Source of the DNA: Sediminimonas sp.
GTDB lineage: Bacteria; Pseudomonadota; Alphaproteobacteria; Rhodobacterales; Rhodobacteraceae
Direction of reading: 5' to 3'
NCBI RefSeq assembly: GCF_024637375.1
Contig: NZ_JAGXFK010000087.1
Location: 1-64,000 of the forward strand
Length of the DNA stretch: 64,000 bases
Both the position numbers and the translations under genes were made by a program. Shown here one piece after another: positions 26,556-35,338 of the stretch. The notes beneath the pieces are model-generated. The model did not search any database. It was not told the DNA's origin and saw only the letters and a list, made by a program, of their open reading frames with translations. Positions within the stretch are counted from its first letter, which is position 1, and each line of letters starts with the position of its first letter.

Positions 26556-27855
26556 CCTTCTGCACCACCTCGCTCAGCACGTCATATCCCAAGCCCTCTG
26601 CGCTATAGGTGTCGAAGGTGATATTTCCGATCCTGTGGCCCAACAGTCGCTTGATCTCACGGGAACTGATTCGTGCATTCTCCAGCTTGTTCGTGACTGA
26701 GTGCCTGAAGCTATGGTAGACTAAATCCCTCTGATACCCCAGTTTCTTCTTCACCGCTGAAAACTCGTTCGTAAGCGTGGTGGGTGCGAGAGGCGAACTT
26801 ACCCACTCAGCCGCGTCCTCAAGTATCTCGGGGTGACAAGGTATGCGTCTTGTGCGCCAAGCCCTCTTGGTCTCCGGCAAATATAGTGACGGGTTGTCGG
26901 TCTCGGCACCTTCAAGTCGAAGTCCACAGATACCGCTTCGCGATGCGCCGCTGTAAGCTGCAATCCTGACAGCCAACCATAGTCGTCGCATTTTGGTGTC
27001 CTTGATCGCGTCCATGATCCGCAAGTATTCATCATTGGTCACAGCCCGCACCTCAGTCGTATCTACGGCGCTGTCCATCTCGCGCACCGTCCACATCTGC
27101 TCATCACTCCTCCAGCCGTGATACCGCCAGATGCCCCGGTAGGCTGTCGTGTATTTCTGCACTGTGGCTTTGGCGTTATCGGTCAACAAGTCGTGCAGGA
27201 ATCGCCGTGCTTTGCGCTGGGTGATCTCCTCCTTATAGGGGAATCGATCCAGTAGGATGGAAATGGCGCGGCAATACTCCGTCTTCGTCTTGTGCGCCTT
27301 GCCCCTCTTCGTCTCGAACCACTCCCAGCAGTACGGCTCAAGGGGCGTAAGGGACCCTCGCAGTATCTGTATCTCACGCCATATCGCTGCCCCTTTACCG
27401 CTCTTGATTACCTCGTCCCGTGCTTCGTCGAGTTCGTCCACGTCTCCTGAGGGCGCTTTCGGGTATGCGAGGGCGTCAATCTTGTCCGATAGGAAGGTAA
27501 TGTGTTCAGGGATATCCTCCGGCGCTGCTTCTCGCTCCTCAAGCAGCATTGCGTCATCACTCAGATTCTCAGGGGGCGCTGTTGTGTTTTGGCTTGGCTG
27601 TCTATGCTGCCGAAGGCGCATCTCGGACCACAGGTCTTGATACTTCTTCAGTTTGGCATCGCGGAGCTTCCTAGCTACAATGGCATCGCCAGTCTTCAGC
27701 GACTGCTCAATGAACTTGGAAGCCCGGCCCGCGTAGAAGTCCATCACGTCAGTAGGGATGCGGAGCTTGAAGTGCCACCTCTCCCCGCGTTTGATCATGT
27801 GGTGGTTCTTGGTCTTCACGGTGCGCACCATAATGTGTGGAGTAATGTGTGACAC
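26530..27855 (-). CDS. Tyrosine-type site-specific integrase
   Basis: The integrase has 441 residues from a GTG at 27855; ATGs at 27831 and 27798 are alternative starts. The N-terminus has the basic MIKRGERWHFKLRIPTDV segment typical of many tRNA-targeting integrases. Catalytic residues are present: Arg306 in SGASRSGICGL, His381 and Arg384 in HSFRH, His407 in LLGH, and nucleophile Tyr417 in FDTYS. It lies 63 bases from attR, as expected for the enzyme that inserted this element into tRNA-Arg. Upstream, two TAATGTGTG repeats may bind it or an excision factor. Confidence 0.93.
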   Translation of the reverse strand: MSHITPHIMVRTVKTKNHHMIKRGERWHFKLRIPTDVMDFYAGRASKFIEQSLKTGDAIVARKLRDAKLKKYQDLWSEMRLRQHRQPSQNTTAPPENLSDDAMLLEEREAAPEDIPEHITFLSDKIDALAYPKAPSGDVDELDEARDEVIKSGKGAAIWREIQILRGSLTPLEPYCWEWFETKRGKAHKTKTEYCRAISILLDRFPYKEEITQRKARRFLHDLLTDNAKATVQKYTTAYRGIWRYHGWRSDEQMWTVREMDSAVDTTEVRAVTNDEYLRIMDAIKDTKMRRLWLAVRIAAYSGASRSGICGLRLEGAETDNPSLYLPETKRAWRTRRIPCHPEILEDAAEWVSSPLAPTTLTNEFSAVKKKLGYQRDLVYHSFRHSVTNKLENARISSREIKRLLGHRIGNITFDTYSAEGLGYDVLSEVVQKVTWPEVEW

Positions 27856-27917
27856 ACATGCACGTGAAGTACCTGATAATCAAGAGTATATGACCCTTCG
27901 AACCTATTCGCTTCCCT

Positions 27918-27936
27918 TCCTGCCGGGGTCGCCAGT
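27918..27936. repeat. attR, 19-base direct repeat of the tRNA-Arg 3' end
   Basis: An exact copy of 22953-22971. It marks the right end of the element, 24 bases before the stop codon of msrA. Confidence 0.9.
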
Positions 27937-27959
27937 GCTGTCCGCCAGCGCCCGCCGAC

Positions 27960-28637
27960 TCAGCCGCCGGCGTTGCCGGCAAAGGGGGCGGCGTCACCCC
28001 ACAGTTGGCGCACCCGCGCATCGCGGCCGCAGCCCTTGCGATACTTCTTGTACGATTTCGCCCGCGTGGTCGGACCAAAGCGCGTGAACAGAACCACTTC
28101 CTGGCTCTTGTAGTAGTCCTGGTGGTATTTTTCGGCCTCGTAGAATTCCGCCTGCGGCAGAATCGGCGTAACGATGTCGCGGCCCAGGGCCGCCTCGGCC
28201 TCGGCCAGCACCTTCTCGACCAATGCCCGTTCTTTCGGGCCATCGACAAAGATTGCGGTGCGATAGGGCGATCCACGGTCGCAGAACTGCCCGCCGGCGT
28301 CGGTCGGGTCGATCGAGCGCAGGAACATCTCCAGCAGCTTCTCGCGGCTGACCCGGTCCGGGTCGAACATGATCTCGACCGCCTCGAAATGGCCGGTGCC
28401 GCCACGCGAAACCTGCTTGTAGGTCGGGTTGTCCAGCGTGCCGCCGGTATAGCCCGACACCACCTCGCGCACGCCCGCCACCTTCTCGAAATCGGCCTCG
28501 ACGCACCAGAAACAGCCGCCGGCGACGACCAGTTTCTGCTCGGCCCCGGCATGCGCCGGGTGTGCATCGACCATCAGACCCACCGCAATCGCGATCGCCA
28601 GGGCGGCCAGCCGCGCGTTTTCCAGGATATTGAACAT
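27960..28637 (-). CDS. msrA: Peptide-methionine (S)-S-oxide reductase, exported form
   Basis: The enzyme reduces the S epimer of methionine sulfoxide in oxidised proteins. It has 225 residues. A signal peptide ends near AHPAHA (residue 30), so it acts in the periplasm. The catalytic GCFWC follows, with Cys42, as do GYTGGTLDNPTYKQV and FYEAEKYHQDYY. The ATG at 28637 has AGAGGG upstream. Its 3' end lies beside the attR repeat of the island, so this gene originally followed the tRNA. Confidence 0.93.
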   Translation of the reverse strand: MFNILENARLAALAIAIAVGLMVDAHPAHAGAEQKLVVAGGCFWCVEADFEKVAGVREVVSGYTGGTLDNPTYKQVSRGGTGHFEAVEIMFDPDRVSREKLLEMFLRSIDPTDAGGQFCDRGSPYRTAIFVDGPKERALVEKVLAEAEAALGRDIVTPILPQAEFYEAEKYHQDYYKSQEVVLFTRFGPTTRAKSYKKYRKGCGRDARVRQLWGDAAPFAGNAGG

Positions 28638-28803
28638 GCATGCCCTCTTTTGGAAACCCGCGTACACCATGCCCTCCAACCACTGTTTCACCAAGCCGGT
28701 GCGGGGCGATAACACGAAGGCGTGAAGCCGCGTGAACACCGCGCGCCCGGATTGCATCGTCGCGCCTGCCGATTAAGGTAGCGCGCAAAACGAAAGGGCC
28801 AGC

Positions 28804-29709
28804 ATGACCGACCACGTCACCACCCACCAGGCCGAAGACGACGCGCGCAACGCCGGCATCCTGATCTGGCTGAACGGCCAGCTTGTGCCGCGCGAGCGCG
28901 CGCTTGTCAGCGTCTACGACAGCGGCTTCATGCTGGGCGACGGCGTGTGGGAGGGGCTGCGCCTTTACAACGGGCGTTGGGCATTTGTTGACGATCACCT
29001 GGACCGGCTGTTCGAGGCCGCGCGCGCCATCGACCTCGATATCGGCCTGAGCCGCGCGCAACTGATCGCGGCGCTGGACGAGACACAGCGCGCCAACGGC
29101 ATGGAAACCGACGCGCATGCCCGGCTGATGGTCACCCGCGGGGTGAAGGCACGGCCCTTCCAGCACCCCTCGCTTAGCCGCCAGGGCCCGACCGTGGCGA
29201 TCATCATGGAACATTCCCGCCCCAGCCTGCCGCGCCCCATACGCCTGGCCACGGTTCCGCATGTCCGCGGCCTGCCGATGAGCCAGGACCCCAAGCTGAA
29301 CTCTCATTCCAAGCTCAACTGCATCCTCGCCTGCATCGCCGCCGAAAAGGCCGGCGCGGACGAGGCGCTGATGCTGGATGTGCACGGCTTCGTGAATACC
29401 ACCAACGCCTGCAACTTCTTCATCGTGCGCCGCGGCGAGGTCTGGACCAGCACCGGCGACTACTGCATGAACGGGATTACCCGCGCCAAGGTGATCGACC
29501 TGTGCCGTGCAAACGACATCCCCGTGTTCGAGCGAAACTTTTCCCTGGTCGACACCTACGGCGCGGACGAGGCGTTCCTCACCGGCACCTTCGGCGCCCA
29601 GACCCCGGTGGCCACGGTGGACGGACGCCAGGTCGGCACCGGCGAAATGGGCCCCGTGACCGAGCGTATCCGCGCGCTTTACAAGGCGCTTGTCGCCGAG
29701 GGGGCATGA
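28804..29709 (+). CDS. Class IV aminotransferase (branched-chain/D-amino-acid type)
   Basis: This 301-residue PLP enzyme of fold type IV shows YDSGFMLGDGVWEGLRLYNG (about residues 38-57), the PLP lysine in HSKLNCILA, the Glu-containing DEALMLDVHGFVNTTNACNFF and FLTGTFGAQTPV. Branched-chain and D-alanine aminotransferases and aminodeoxychorismate lyases share this fold, and the substrate is not certain. The stop overlaps the start of the sulfotransferase-like gene. Confidence 0.88.
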   Translation: MTDHVTTHQAEDDARNAGILIWLNGQLVPRERALVSVYDSGFMLGDGVWEGLRLYNGRWAFVDDHLDRLFEAARAIDLDIGLSRAQLIAALDETQRANGMETDAHARLMVTRGVKARPFQHPSLSRQGPTVAIIMEHSRPSLPRPIRLATVPHVRGLPMSQDPKLNSHSKLNCILACIAAEKAGADEALMLDVHGFVNTTNACNFFIVRRGEVWTSTGDYCMNGITRAKVIDLCRANDIPVFERNFSLVDTYGADEAFLTGTFGAQTPVATVDGRQVGTGEMGPVTERIRALYKALVAEGA

Positions 29710-30422
29710 TGCACATCGCCATGTGGTCCGGGCCACGCAACCTGTCCACCGCCATGATGTATGCCTTCGCCGCGCGCGGCGACTGCGCCGTCGTGGACGA
29801 GCCCTTTTACGCCGCCTATCTCGCGCGTACCGGGTTGGACCACCCGATGCGCGACGCGATCATGGCCAGTCAGCCCACCGACCCGGGCCGCGTGGTCGCG
29901 GCGCTGACCGGGCCGGTGCCGGGGGCCAAGGCACATTTCTACCACAAGCACATGGCGCAGCACATGATCCCCGGAATACCGCGCGACTGGATCGGCGATA
30001 TCACCAACGTCTTTCTCATTCGCCACCCGGCGCGCGTCGCCGCCAGCTTCTCGGCCAAGTACGACAACCCGACGCTTTCGGATATCGGCTTTACCCAGCA
30101 GTTGGAGCTTTTCCAGCAGCTCCGCGCCGAGGGGCATGATCCTGTCGTGATCGACTCGGCCGACATCCGCCGCGACCCGGCGACGATGCTGGCGCGGTTG
30201 TGCGCGGCAATCGGTCTGGACTGGACCCCGCGCATGCTGTCGTGGTCCCGGGGCGGGCACCCCGACGATGGCGTCTGGGCACCGCACTGGTACGGGGCCG
30301 TGCATCAAAGCACCGGCTTCGCACCGCCCGAGAGGGATCTGCCGGACCTGGCCGGTGCGCAGGCCCGGCTGGCGGATGCGGCGATGCCGGCCTACCATGC
30401 GCTTACCCGCCACAAGCTCTGA
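29706..30422 (+). CDS. Sulfotransferase-like family protein
   Basis: The protein has 238 residues. An N-terminal WSGPRNLSTAMMYAF corresponds to the 5'-phosphosulfate loop, and VFLIRHPARVAASF to the 3'-phosphate binding segment of PAPS-dependent sulfotransferases. Acceptor unknown. It overlaps the aminotransferase gene by ATGA, with a second ATG directly after the first. Any PAP it makes would be a substrate for the CysQ-like phosphatase encoded at 17810. Confidence 0.8.
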   Translation: MMHIAMWSGPRNLSTAMMYAFAARGDCAVVDEPFYAAYLARTGLDHPMRDAIMASQPTDPGRVVAALTGPVPGAKAHFYHKHMAQHMIPGIPRDWIGDITNVFLIRHPARVAASFSAKYDNPTLSDIGFTQQLELFQQLRAEGHDPVVIDSADIRRDPATMLARLCAAIGLDWTPRMLSWSRGGHPDDGVWAPHWYGAVHQSTGFAPPERDLPDLAGAQARLADAAMPAYHALTRHKL

Positions 30423-30440
30423 CCGTCGGATACGCCGACA

Positions 30441-30473
30441 GGATACCGACGCAATACCGACGTGATACCGATC
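30441..30473. repeat. Three 11-base tandem units (ATACCGACG core)
   Basis: The core ataccgac recurs with an 11-base period in the 59-base gap between the sulfotransferase-like gene and argG, which are convergent. A short stem (gtcgg/ccgac) precedes it and a run of six T follows. It may take part in transcription termination. Confidence 0.5.
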
Positions 30474-30481
30474 CGGTTTTT

Positions 30482-31711
30482 TCAGCCCTTCAACCGCCGC
30501 TCCCGTGCCGCCAGCAGTTTCAGCCGCAGCGCGTTGAGCTGGATGAACCCGGCCGCATCCTTCTGATCGTAGGCGCCGGCGTCGTCCTCGAAGGTGACAT
30601 GCGCTTCGGAATAGAGGCTGTGCTCCGACCAGCGGCCAACGGTGCGCACCGACCCCTTGTAAAGCTTCAGCCGCACCGTGCCGGTGACATGGCGCTGCGA
30701 ATGGTCGATGGCGGCCTGCAACATCTCGCGTTCGGGGCTGTACCAGAAGCCGTTGTAGATCGCTTCGGCATAGCGCGGCATCAGTTCGTCCTTGAGATGC
30801 GCCGCGCCGCGGTCGAGGGTGATCTGCTCGATCCCGCGGTGCGCCTCCAGCAGGATGGTGCCGCCGGGGGTTTCGTAGATGCCGCGGCTTTTCATGCCCA
30901 CGAAGCGCCCCTCGACCAGGTCGAGCCGCCCGATCCCGTGTTTGCCGCCCAACTCGTTGAGCCGTGTCAGCACTGTGGCCGGGCTCATCGCCTGGCCGTC
31001 GATGCTGACGGCGTCGCCGCGCTCGAACCCGATCTCGATGAATTCGGGCGCGTCGGGCGCATCCTCGGGGCTTGTCGTGCGCTGATATACATACTCCGGC
31101 GCCTCTTGCGCGGGGTCTTCCAGCACCTTGCCCTCGGACGAGGTGTGCAGCAGGTTGGCATCCACCGAAAACGGCGCCTCGCCGCGCTTGTCCTTGGCGA
31201 TGGGGATCTGGTTTTTCTCTGCAAAATCCAGAAGTTTCGTGCGGCTGGTCAGATCCCACTCGCGCCAGGGCGCGATCACCTTGATATCGGGGTTGAGCGC
31301 ATAGGCCGCCAATTCGAACCGCACCTGGTCGTTGCCCTTGCCGGTGGCACCGTGTGCCACCGCGTCGGCGCCGGTTTCCTCGGCGATCTCGACCAGGCGC
31401 TTGGAAATCAGCGGCCGCGCGATCGAGGTGCCCAGCAGGTAGAGCCCCTCGTAAACCGCGTTGGCGCGGAACATCGGGAACACGAAATCGCGCACGAACT
31501 CCTCGCGAATATCCTCGATATAGATGTTCTCGGGCTTGATCCCCAGTAGCTCGGCCTTCTGGCGCGCGGGGTCCAGCTCCTCGCCCTGGCCCAGGTCGGC
31601 GGTGAATGTCACCACCTCGCAGCCGTACTCGGTTTGCAGCCACTTCAGGATGATCGAGGTATCCAGACCCCCGGAATAGGCCAGCACGACTTTCTTGGGC
31701 GCGGACATCAT
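30482..31711 (-). CDS. argG: Argininosuccinate synthase
   Basis: The enzyme joins citrulline and aspartate using ATP in arginine synthesis. It has 409 residues, normal length. The ATP pyrophosphatase loop AYSGGLDTS is near residue 12; [13 protein letters not shown] and the citrulline/aspartate-binding [11 protein letters not shown] are present. Two ATGs occur in a row; AAGGGGA lies just upstream of the first. The frame continues far upstream but crosses ilvA, so that extension is not real. Confidence 0.97.
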   Translation of the reverse strand: MMSAPKKVVLAYSGGLDTSIILKWLQTEYGCEVVTFTADLGQGEELDPARQKAELLGIKPENIYIEDIREEFVRDFVFPMFRANAVYEGLYLLGTSIARPLISKRLVEIAEETGADAVAHGATGKGNDQVRFELAAYALNPDIKVIAPWREWDLTSRTKLLDFAEKNQIPIAKDKRGEAPFSVDANLLHTSSEGKVLEDPAQEAPEYVYQRTTSPEDAPDAPEFIEIGFERGDAVSIDGQAMSPATVLTRLNELGGKHGIGRLDLVEGRFVGMKSRGIYETPGGTILLEAHRGIEQITLDRGAAHLKDELMPRYAEAIYNGFWYSPEREMLQAAIDHSQRHVTGTVRLKLYKGSVRTVGRWSEHSLYSEAHVTFEDDAGAYDQKDAAGFIQLNALRLKLLAARERRLKG

Positions 31712-31813
31712 GTTTCCCCTTGTCATCAACGGTCGCTGCGCGCTTAGCGGGTTTTCCGGCGCGGGGCAAGGCGGGGGCTTGCGCCGCTGATCCGACTGGG
31801 CCAGACAATTGCA

Positions 31814-33052
31814 ATGACCAGTTTCCGCGACACCGCCCGTTCCGCCACCGCCGCCATGCGTGCGGTGTTCCCGGCCACGCCGTTGCAACGCAACGCGCAC
31901 CTGTCGGAACGCTTCGGTGCCGACATATGGCTCAAGCGCGAAGACCTGTCGCCGGTGCGGTCCTACAAGTTGCGCGGGGCGTTCAACGCTATGCGCAAGG
32001 TGCTGGAAAGCAACCCGGAAAAGGGGCTTTTCGTGTGCGCCAGCGCCGGCAACCACGCGCAGGGCGTGGCCTTCATGTGCCGCCATTTCGGCGTGCGCGG
32101 CGTGATCTTCATGCCGGTGACAACGCCGCAACAGAAGATCCACAAGACCCGCACCTTCGGCGGCGACGCGGTCGAGATCCGCCTCACGGGCGACTATTTC
32201 GACGACACGCTCGCCGCGGCCAAAACGTTCTGCGCCGAAAAGGGCGCGCATTTCCTTGCCCCGTTCGACGATACCGACGTGATCGAAGGGCAGGCCTCGG
32301 TCGCCGTCGAGATCGAGGAACAGATGGCCGGGCTGCCCGACCGGGTGATCTTGCCGGTAGGCGGCGGCGGGCTGTCGGCGGGCGTGCGCGGCTACTTCGG
32401 TGATGCCTGCGCCTACAGCTTTGTCGAGCCGCAGGGCGGCGCCAGCCTTGCCGCGGCGCTGGCCGCGGGGACGCCTGTGAAACTGGAGCGCGTCGATTCT
32501 TTCGTCGATGGCGCGGCGGTGGCGTGCATCGGCGCCAAACCCTTTGCGCGGCTGGCGGATGTGAACCCCGACGACGTTTTCGCCGCGCCCGAGGACCGCA
32601 TCTGCGTCACCATCCTGGAGATGCTCAACGTTGAGGGCATCGTGCTGGAACCGGCAGGTGCGCTGGCGGTGGACGCGCTGGATGACGTGGCCGCGCGGAT
32701 ACGGGGCAAAACGGTCGTCTGCATCACCTCTGGCGGCAATTTCGATTTCGAACGCCTGCCCGAGGTCAAGGAACGCGCACAACGCTACTCGGGCGTGAAA
32801 AAATATTTCATCCTGCGTCTTCCGCAGCGGCCCGGTGCGCTCAAGGAATTCCTCAACATTCTCGGGCCGCAGGACGATATCGCGCGGTTCGAATACCTGA
32901 AGAAGTCGGCGCGCAATTTCGGCTCTGTTCTGATCGGGATCGAGACGCGCGAGGCGGCCAATTTCGACATCCTGTTCCAGCGGCTCGATACGGCCGGATT
33001 CACCTACCGCGACATCACCGACGACGCGATCCTGGCCGAATTCCTGATCTGA
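31814..33052 (+). CDS. ilvA: Threonine ammonia-lyase
   Basis: The enzyme deaminates threonine to 2-oxobutanoate, the first step of isoleucine synthesis. It has 412 residues. The PLP lysine is in [14 protein letters not shown] (near residue 53). The glycine-rich phosphate loop is [10 protein letters not shown] single ACT-like regulatory domain is at the C-terminus ([22 protein letters not shown], then [12 protein letters not shown]), so isoleucine feedback is likely. It is the shorter type with one ACT-like domain. Its stop is one base from that of the convergent Hpt gene. Confidence 0.94.
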   Translation: MTSFRDTARSATAAMRAVFPATPLQRNAHLSERFGADIWLKREDLSPVRSYKLRGAFNAMRKVLESNPEKGLFVCASAGNHAQGVAFMCRHFGVRGVIFMPVTTPQQKIHKTRTFGGDAVEIRLTGDYFDDTLAAAKTFCAEKGAHFLAPFDDTDVIEGQASVAVEIEEQMAGLPDRVILPVGGGGLSAGVRGYFGDACAYSFVEPQGGASLAAALAAGTPVKLERVDSFVDGAAVACIGAKPFARLADVNPDDVFAAPEDRICVTILEMLNVEGIVLEPAGALAVDALDDVAARIRGKTVVCITSGGNFDFERLPEVKERAQRYSGVKKYFILRLPQRPGALKEFLNILGPQDDIARFEYLKKSARNFGSVLIGIETREAANFDILFQRLDTAGFTYRDITDDAILAEFLI

Positions 33053-33053
33053 G

Positions 33054-33386
33054 TCAGGCGCTGAGCCGCGCCTGCAAACCCGTCAGGAAGGCGGCTTTCG
33101 ACTCGTCGTAGCAGGCCAGAATCGCAGCCACGTCGACCTGCTCGGCGCGGTCGGCGGCGGCGTCCTGTTCACCGGCCTGGCAGATCGCGGCGAAGCGCGC
33201 GAAGCCCAGGTTCATGGCGCTGCCCTTGAGAAAATGCAATTGGCATTCCAGCTTGCCGGGCGCAGGGTCGGCGCGAAGCGCCTCGACCACCTCGGTGACT
33301 TCGTCAATAAACAGCGCCACCACGTCGTTGAAATCCTCGACCCCGATTTCATCTCTAAGCTCGGCGATGCGATCCCAGTCGATCAT
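33054..33386 (-). CDS. Hpt domain phosphotransfer protein
   Basis: This 110-residue single-domain histidine phosphotransfer protein has phospho-acceptor His51 in [14 protein letters not shown] within a four-helix bundle. It has no kinase domain and no kinase gene beside it. It is divergent from a receiver/PP2C phosphatase gene, separated by about 170 bases, which suggests they belong to one phosphorelay. Confidence 0.9.
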   Translation of the reverse strand: MIDWDRIAELRDEIGVEDFNDVVALFIDEVTEVVEALRADPAPGKLECQLHFLKGSAMNLGFARFAAICQAGEQDAAADRAEQVDVAAILACYDESKAAFLTGLQARLSA

Positions 33387-33555
33387 GGCAGACTCCTCGT
33401 TACTCGTGTTCCGGCCAAAGGCTGGCGCGCAAGGCTTAACGCAAGCCTTAAGAGCCCGGGAAACTGCGTAGAATGCGACCTTTCACAGATTGTTAAGGCC
33501 GTGCCGCCTAGGCTCGGGCGAACGAAAACACGCACAGCGTTGACAGGGGGCGCAT

Positions 33556-34812
33556 TTGGACGGGCCCACATCCGAGCCATCGACCGGTCGCATCGAGGTT
33601 GAGCATGTGCGCAACGTCCTTGTGGTCGATGACAGCAAGTTGCAGCGGCGCATCCTGTCGGCCTCGCTGGCGCGCTGGGGCTTCGCGGTGAGAGAGGCCG
33701 CGTCGGGCACCGAGGCGCTGGCGCAGTGCCGCGAAACCCCGCCCGACATCGTGCTCAGCGACTGGATGATGCCCGGCATGGACGGGCTGGAATTCTGCCG
33801 CGCGTTTCGTGACATCCCGCGCGACCAGTACGGCTATTTCATCCTGCTGACCTCGAAGGCCGAAAAGGAAGCGGTGGCGCGCGGCCTTGATTGCGGCGCC
33901 GACGACTTCCTCAACAAGCCTGTCAACTCTGCCGAGTTGCGCGCACGCATCAACGCCGGCGCGCGGCTGCTGCGCGCGCAGCGCGACCTGAAGGAAAAGA
34001 ACCGTTTGCTCAGCGATACGCTGGACCAGTTGCAGACACTCTACGATGCGCTCGACCGCGACCTCATAGAGGCGCGCAAGCTGCAACAGTCACTTCTGCG
34101 CGACCGTCAGCGCGTGTTCGGACCCGCCCGGGTGTCGCTAGTGCTTCAATCAAGCGGCCATGTCGGCGGCGATCTGGTCGGGCTCTACCCGATCAACGAG
34201 GCGCATTTCGGGGTGTTCGCGATCGACGTATCCGGGCACGGGATCAGTTCGGCGCTGATGACGGCGCGGCTTGCCGGCTACCTTTCGTCGGCAGCGCCCG
34301 AGCACAACATCGCCCTGCGCAAGACCGCCGACGGCCACTATGCGCCGCGCGCGCCGGCGCAGGCGGTGGGAATTCTCAACCGCATGATCCTGGACGAAAT
34401 GGCGACCGAGCACTACTTCACGCTCCTGCTGGCCGATGTCGACATCCGCGACGGCACGGTGCGCTTTGCCCAGGCGGGCCACCCGCATCCGCTGGTTCAG
34501 CGCCGCGACGGGCGCATCGAGGCAATCGGCACCGGTGGCCTGCCTGTCGGGCTGATCCCCGGCGCGACCTTCGAGCAGTCTCAAACCACGCTTCGCCCCG
34601 GAGACCGGCTGCTGATCCAGTCAGACGGAATCACCGAATGCGCGGCGCCTGATGGCAGCCTTCTCAACGACGAGGGGCTGATGGACATGCTTGCCGGGAT
34701 GCAAGACCTGACCGGCAGCGACCTGTTGACCGGGGTTCTGGCCCGGCTGAACGATTACGCCGGCCACACCGACCTGGCCGACGACATCTCGGCCGTGCTG
34801 CTGGAGTTCTGA
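33556..34812 (+). CDS. Response regulator fused to SpoIIE/PP2C serine phosphatase
   Basis: The protein has 418 residues. A receiver domain spans about residues 18-140 with phospho-acceptor Asp69 (VLSDWMMPGMDG) and the conserved Lys in DDFLNKPV. A coiled coil follows (DLKEKNRLLSDTLDQLQTLY). The C-terminal PP2C/SpoIIE domain has SGHVGGDLVGLY, FAIDVSGHG and DDISAVLLEF metal-binding residues. This is the RsbU/RssB-like layout used in partner-switching control of anti-sigma antagonists. The start is TTG with AGGGGG five bases upstream; no ATG is near. Confidence 0.9.
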   Translation: MDGPTSEPSTGRIEVEHVRNVLVVDDSKLQRRILSASLARWGFAVREAASGTEALAQCRETPPDIVLSDWMMPGMDGLEFCRAFRDIPRDQYGYFILLTSKAEKEAVARGLDCGADDFLNKPVNSAELRARINAGARLLRAQRDLKEKNRLLSDTLDQLQTLYDALDRDLIEARKLQQSLLRDRQRVFGPARVSLVLQSSGHVGGDLVGLYPINEAHFGVFAIDVSGHGISSALMTARLAGYLSSAAPEHNIALRKTADGHYAPRAPAQAVGILNRMILDEMATEHYFTLLLADVDIRDGTVRFAQAGHPHPLVQRRDGRIEAIGTGGLPVGLIPGATFEQSQTTLRPGDRLLIQSDGITECAAPDGSLLNDEGLMDMLAGMQDLTGSDLLTGVLARLNDYAGHTDLADDISAVLLEF

Positions 34813-35258
34813 CGGTGGGCCCGCCACAGCCACCACGCAGCAAAGTGCCGGTCGCCACCATTGCGCAACCGGGCGGCCGCCGCGCCCGCGGAAAGCCACA
34901 ACGCGCGGTGCCCCGGTTCGGTGGGCTCATGCAAGGCCCGAACCGGCCGGGCAACATAGATCAGGCAGATCTTTTCCGCCCACAAGTCGTAGTCGGGCAT
35001 GTAGGCAAAACGCCGGAAAGCCCCCACCCGGCGCGGTGCCGCGATCTTCCAGCCGGTTTCCTCCAGCACCTCGCGGTGCAGCGCGGCGAGCGGCGATTCG
35101 CCGGGGTCGATACCGCCACCGGGCAGTTGCAGCTCTGGCCACGGCCAGGATTGGTGGGTGAGCAACACGTCATCGCCGCGCGGCAAGATCGCATAGGCAC
35201 CGACACGGCGCCGATACGCCTGGTCGCGCCGTGGAGGATTGCCGAACCGCCTGATCAT
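34755..35258 (-). CDS. Nudix hydrolase
   Basis: The protein has 167 residues. A complete Nudix box is present (GGGIDPGESPLAALHREVLEETGW, about residues 47-70), preceded by AYAILPRGDDVLLTHQ. The substrate is unknown. The last 30 residues lack similarity to the fold, and the gene runs 58 bases into the 3' end of the phosphatase gene on the other strand, so the original stop may have been lost. Confidence 0.8.
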   Translation of the reverse strand: MIRRFGNPPRRDQAYRRRVGAYAILPRGDDVLLTHQSWPWPELQLPGGGIDPGESPLAALHREVLEETGWKIAAPRRVGAFRRFAYMPDYDLWAEKICLIYVARPVRALHEPTEPGHRALWLSAGAAAARLRNGGDRHFAAWWLWRAHRQNSSSTAEMSSARSVWPA

Positions 35259-35338
35259 CGCTGTACCCCCGCCTTGGTCGATGCCTTGCCCCGCCTATAT
35301 CGACGCGGTATGCGAGAACAAGGCGCACAGGGGTAATC

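Larger units (their letters stand above)
22953..27936. mobile_element. Integrative element of about 5.0 kb in tRNA-Arg(CCU)
   Basis: The element is bounded by an exact 19-base direct repeat: the tRNA 3' end at 22953-22971 and a copy at 27918-27936. It carries a tyrosine integrase at the right end reading inward, a serine recombinase, a ParB/Srx-like protein, a Bro-N protein, a 66-residue protein and a HEPN-like protein. Base composition differs from the neighbours: 31 of 60 bases are G or C at 23281-23340, against 52 of 60 at 21301-21360. There are no capsid, terminase, relaxase or type IV secretion genes, so it is not a complete prophage or conjugative element. Confidence 0.9.

Noticed and set aside
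22893-27936. Complete prophage or conjugative element
   Set aside because: No capsid, portal, terminase, tail, lysis, relaxase or secretion genes; only recombination and regulatory genes plus small cargo.
31712-32782. N-terminal extension of the argG frame across ilvA
   Set aside because: The extension is antisense to a clear ilvA gene; argG starts at 31708-31711 with a good ribosome site.
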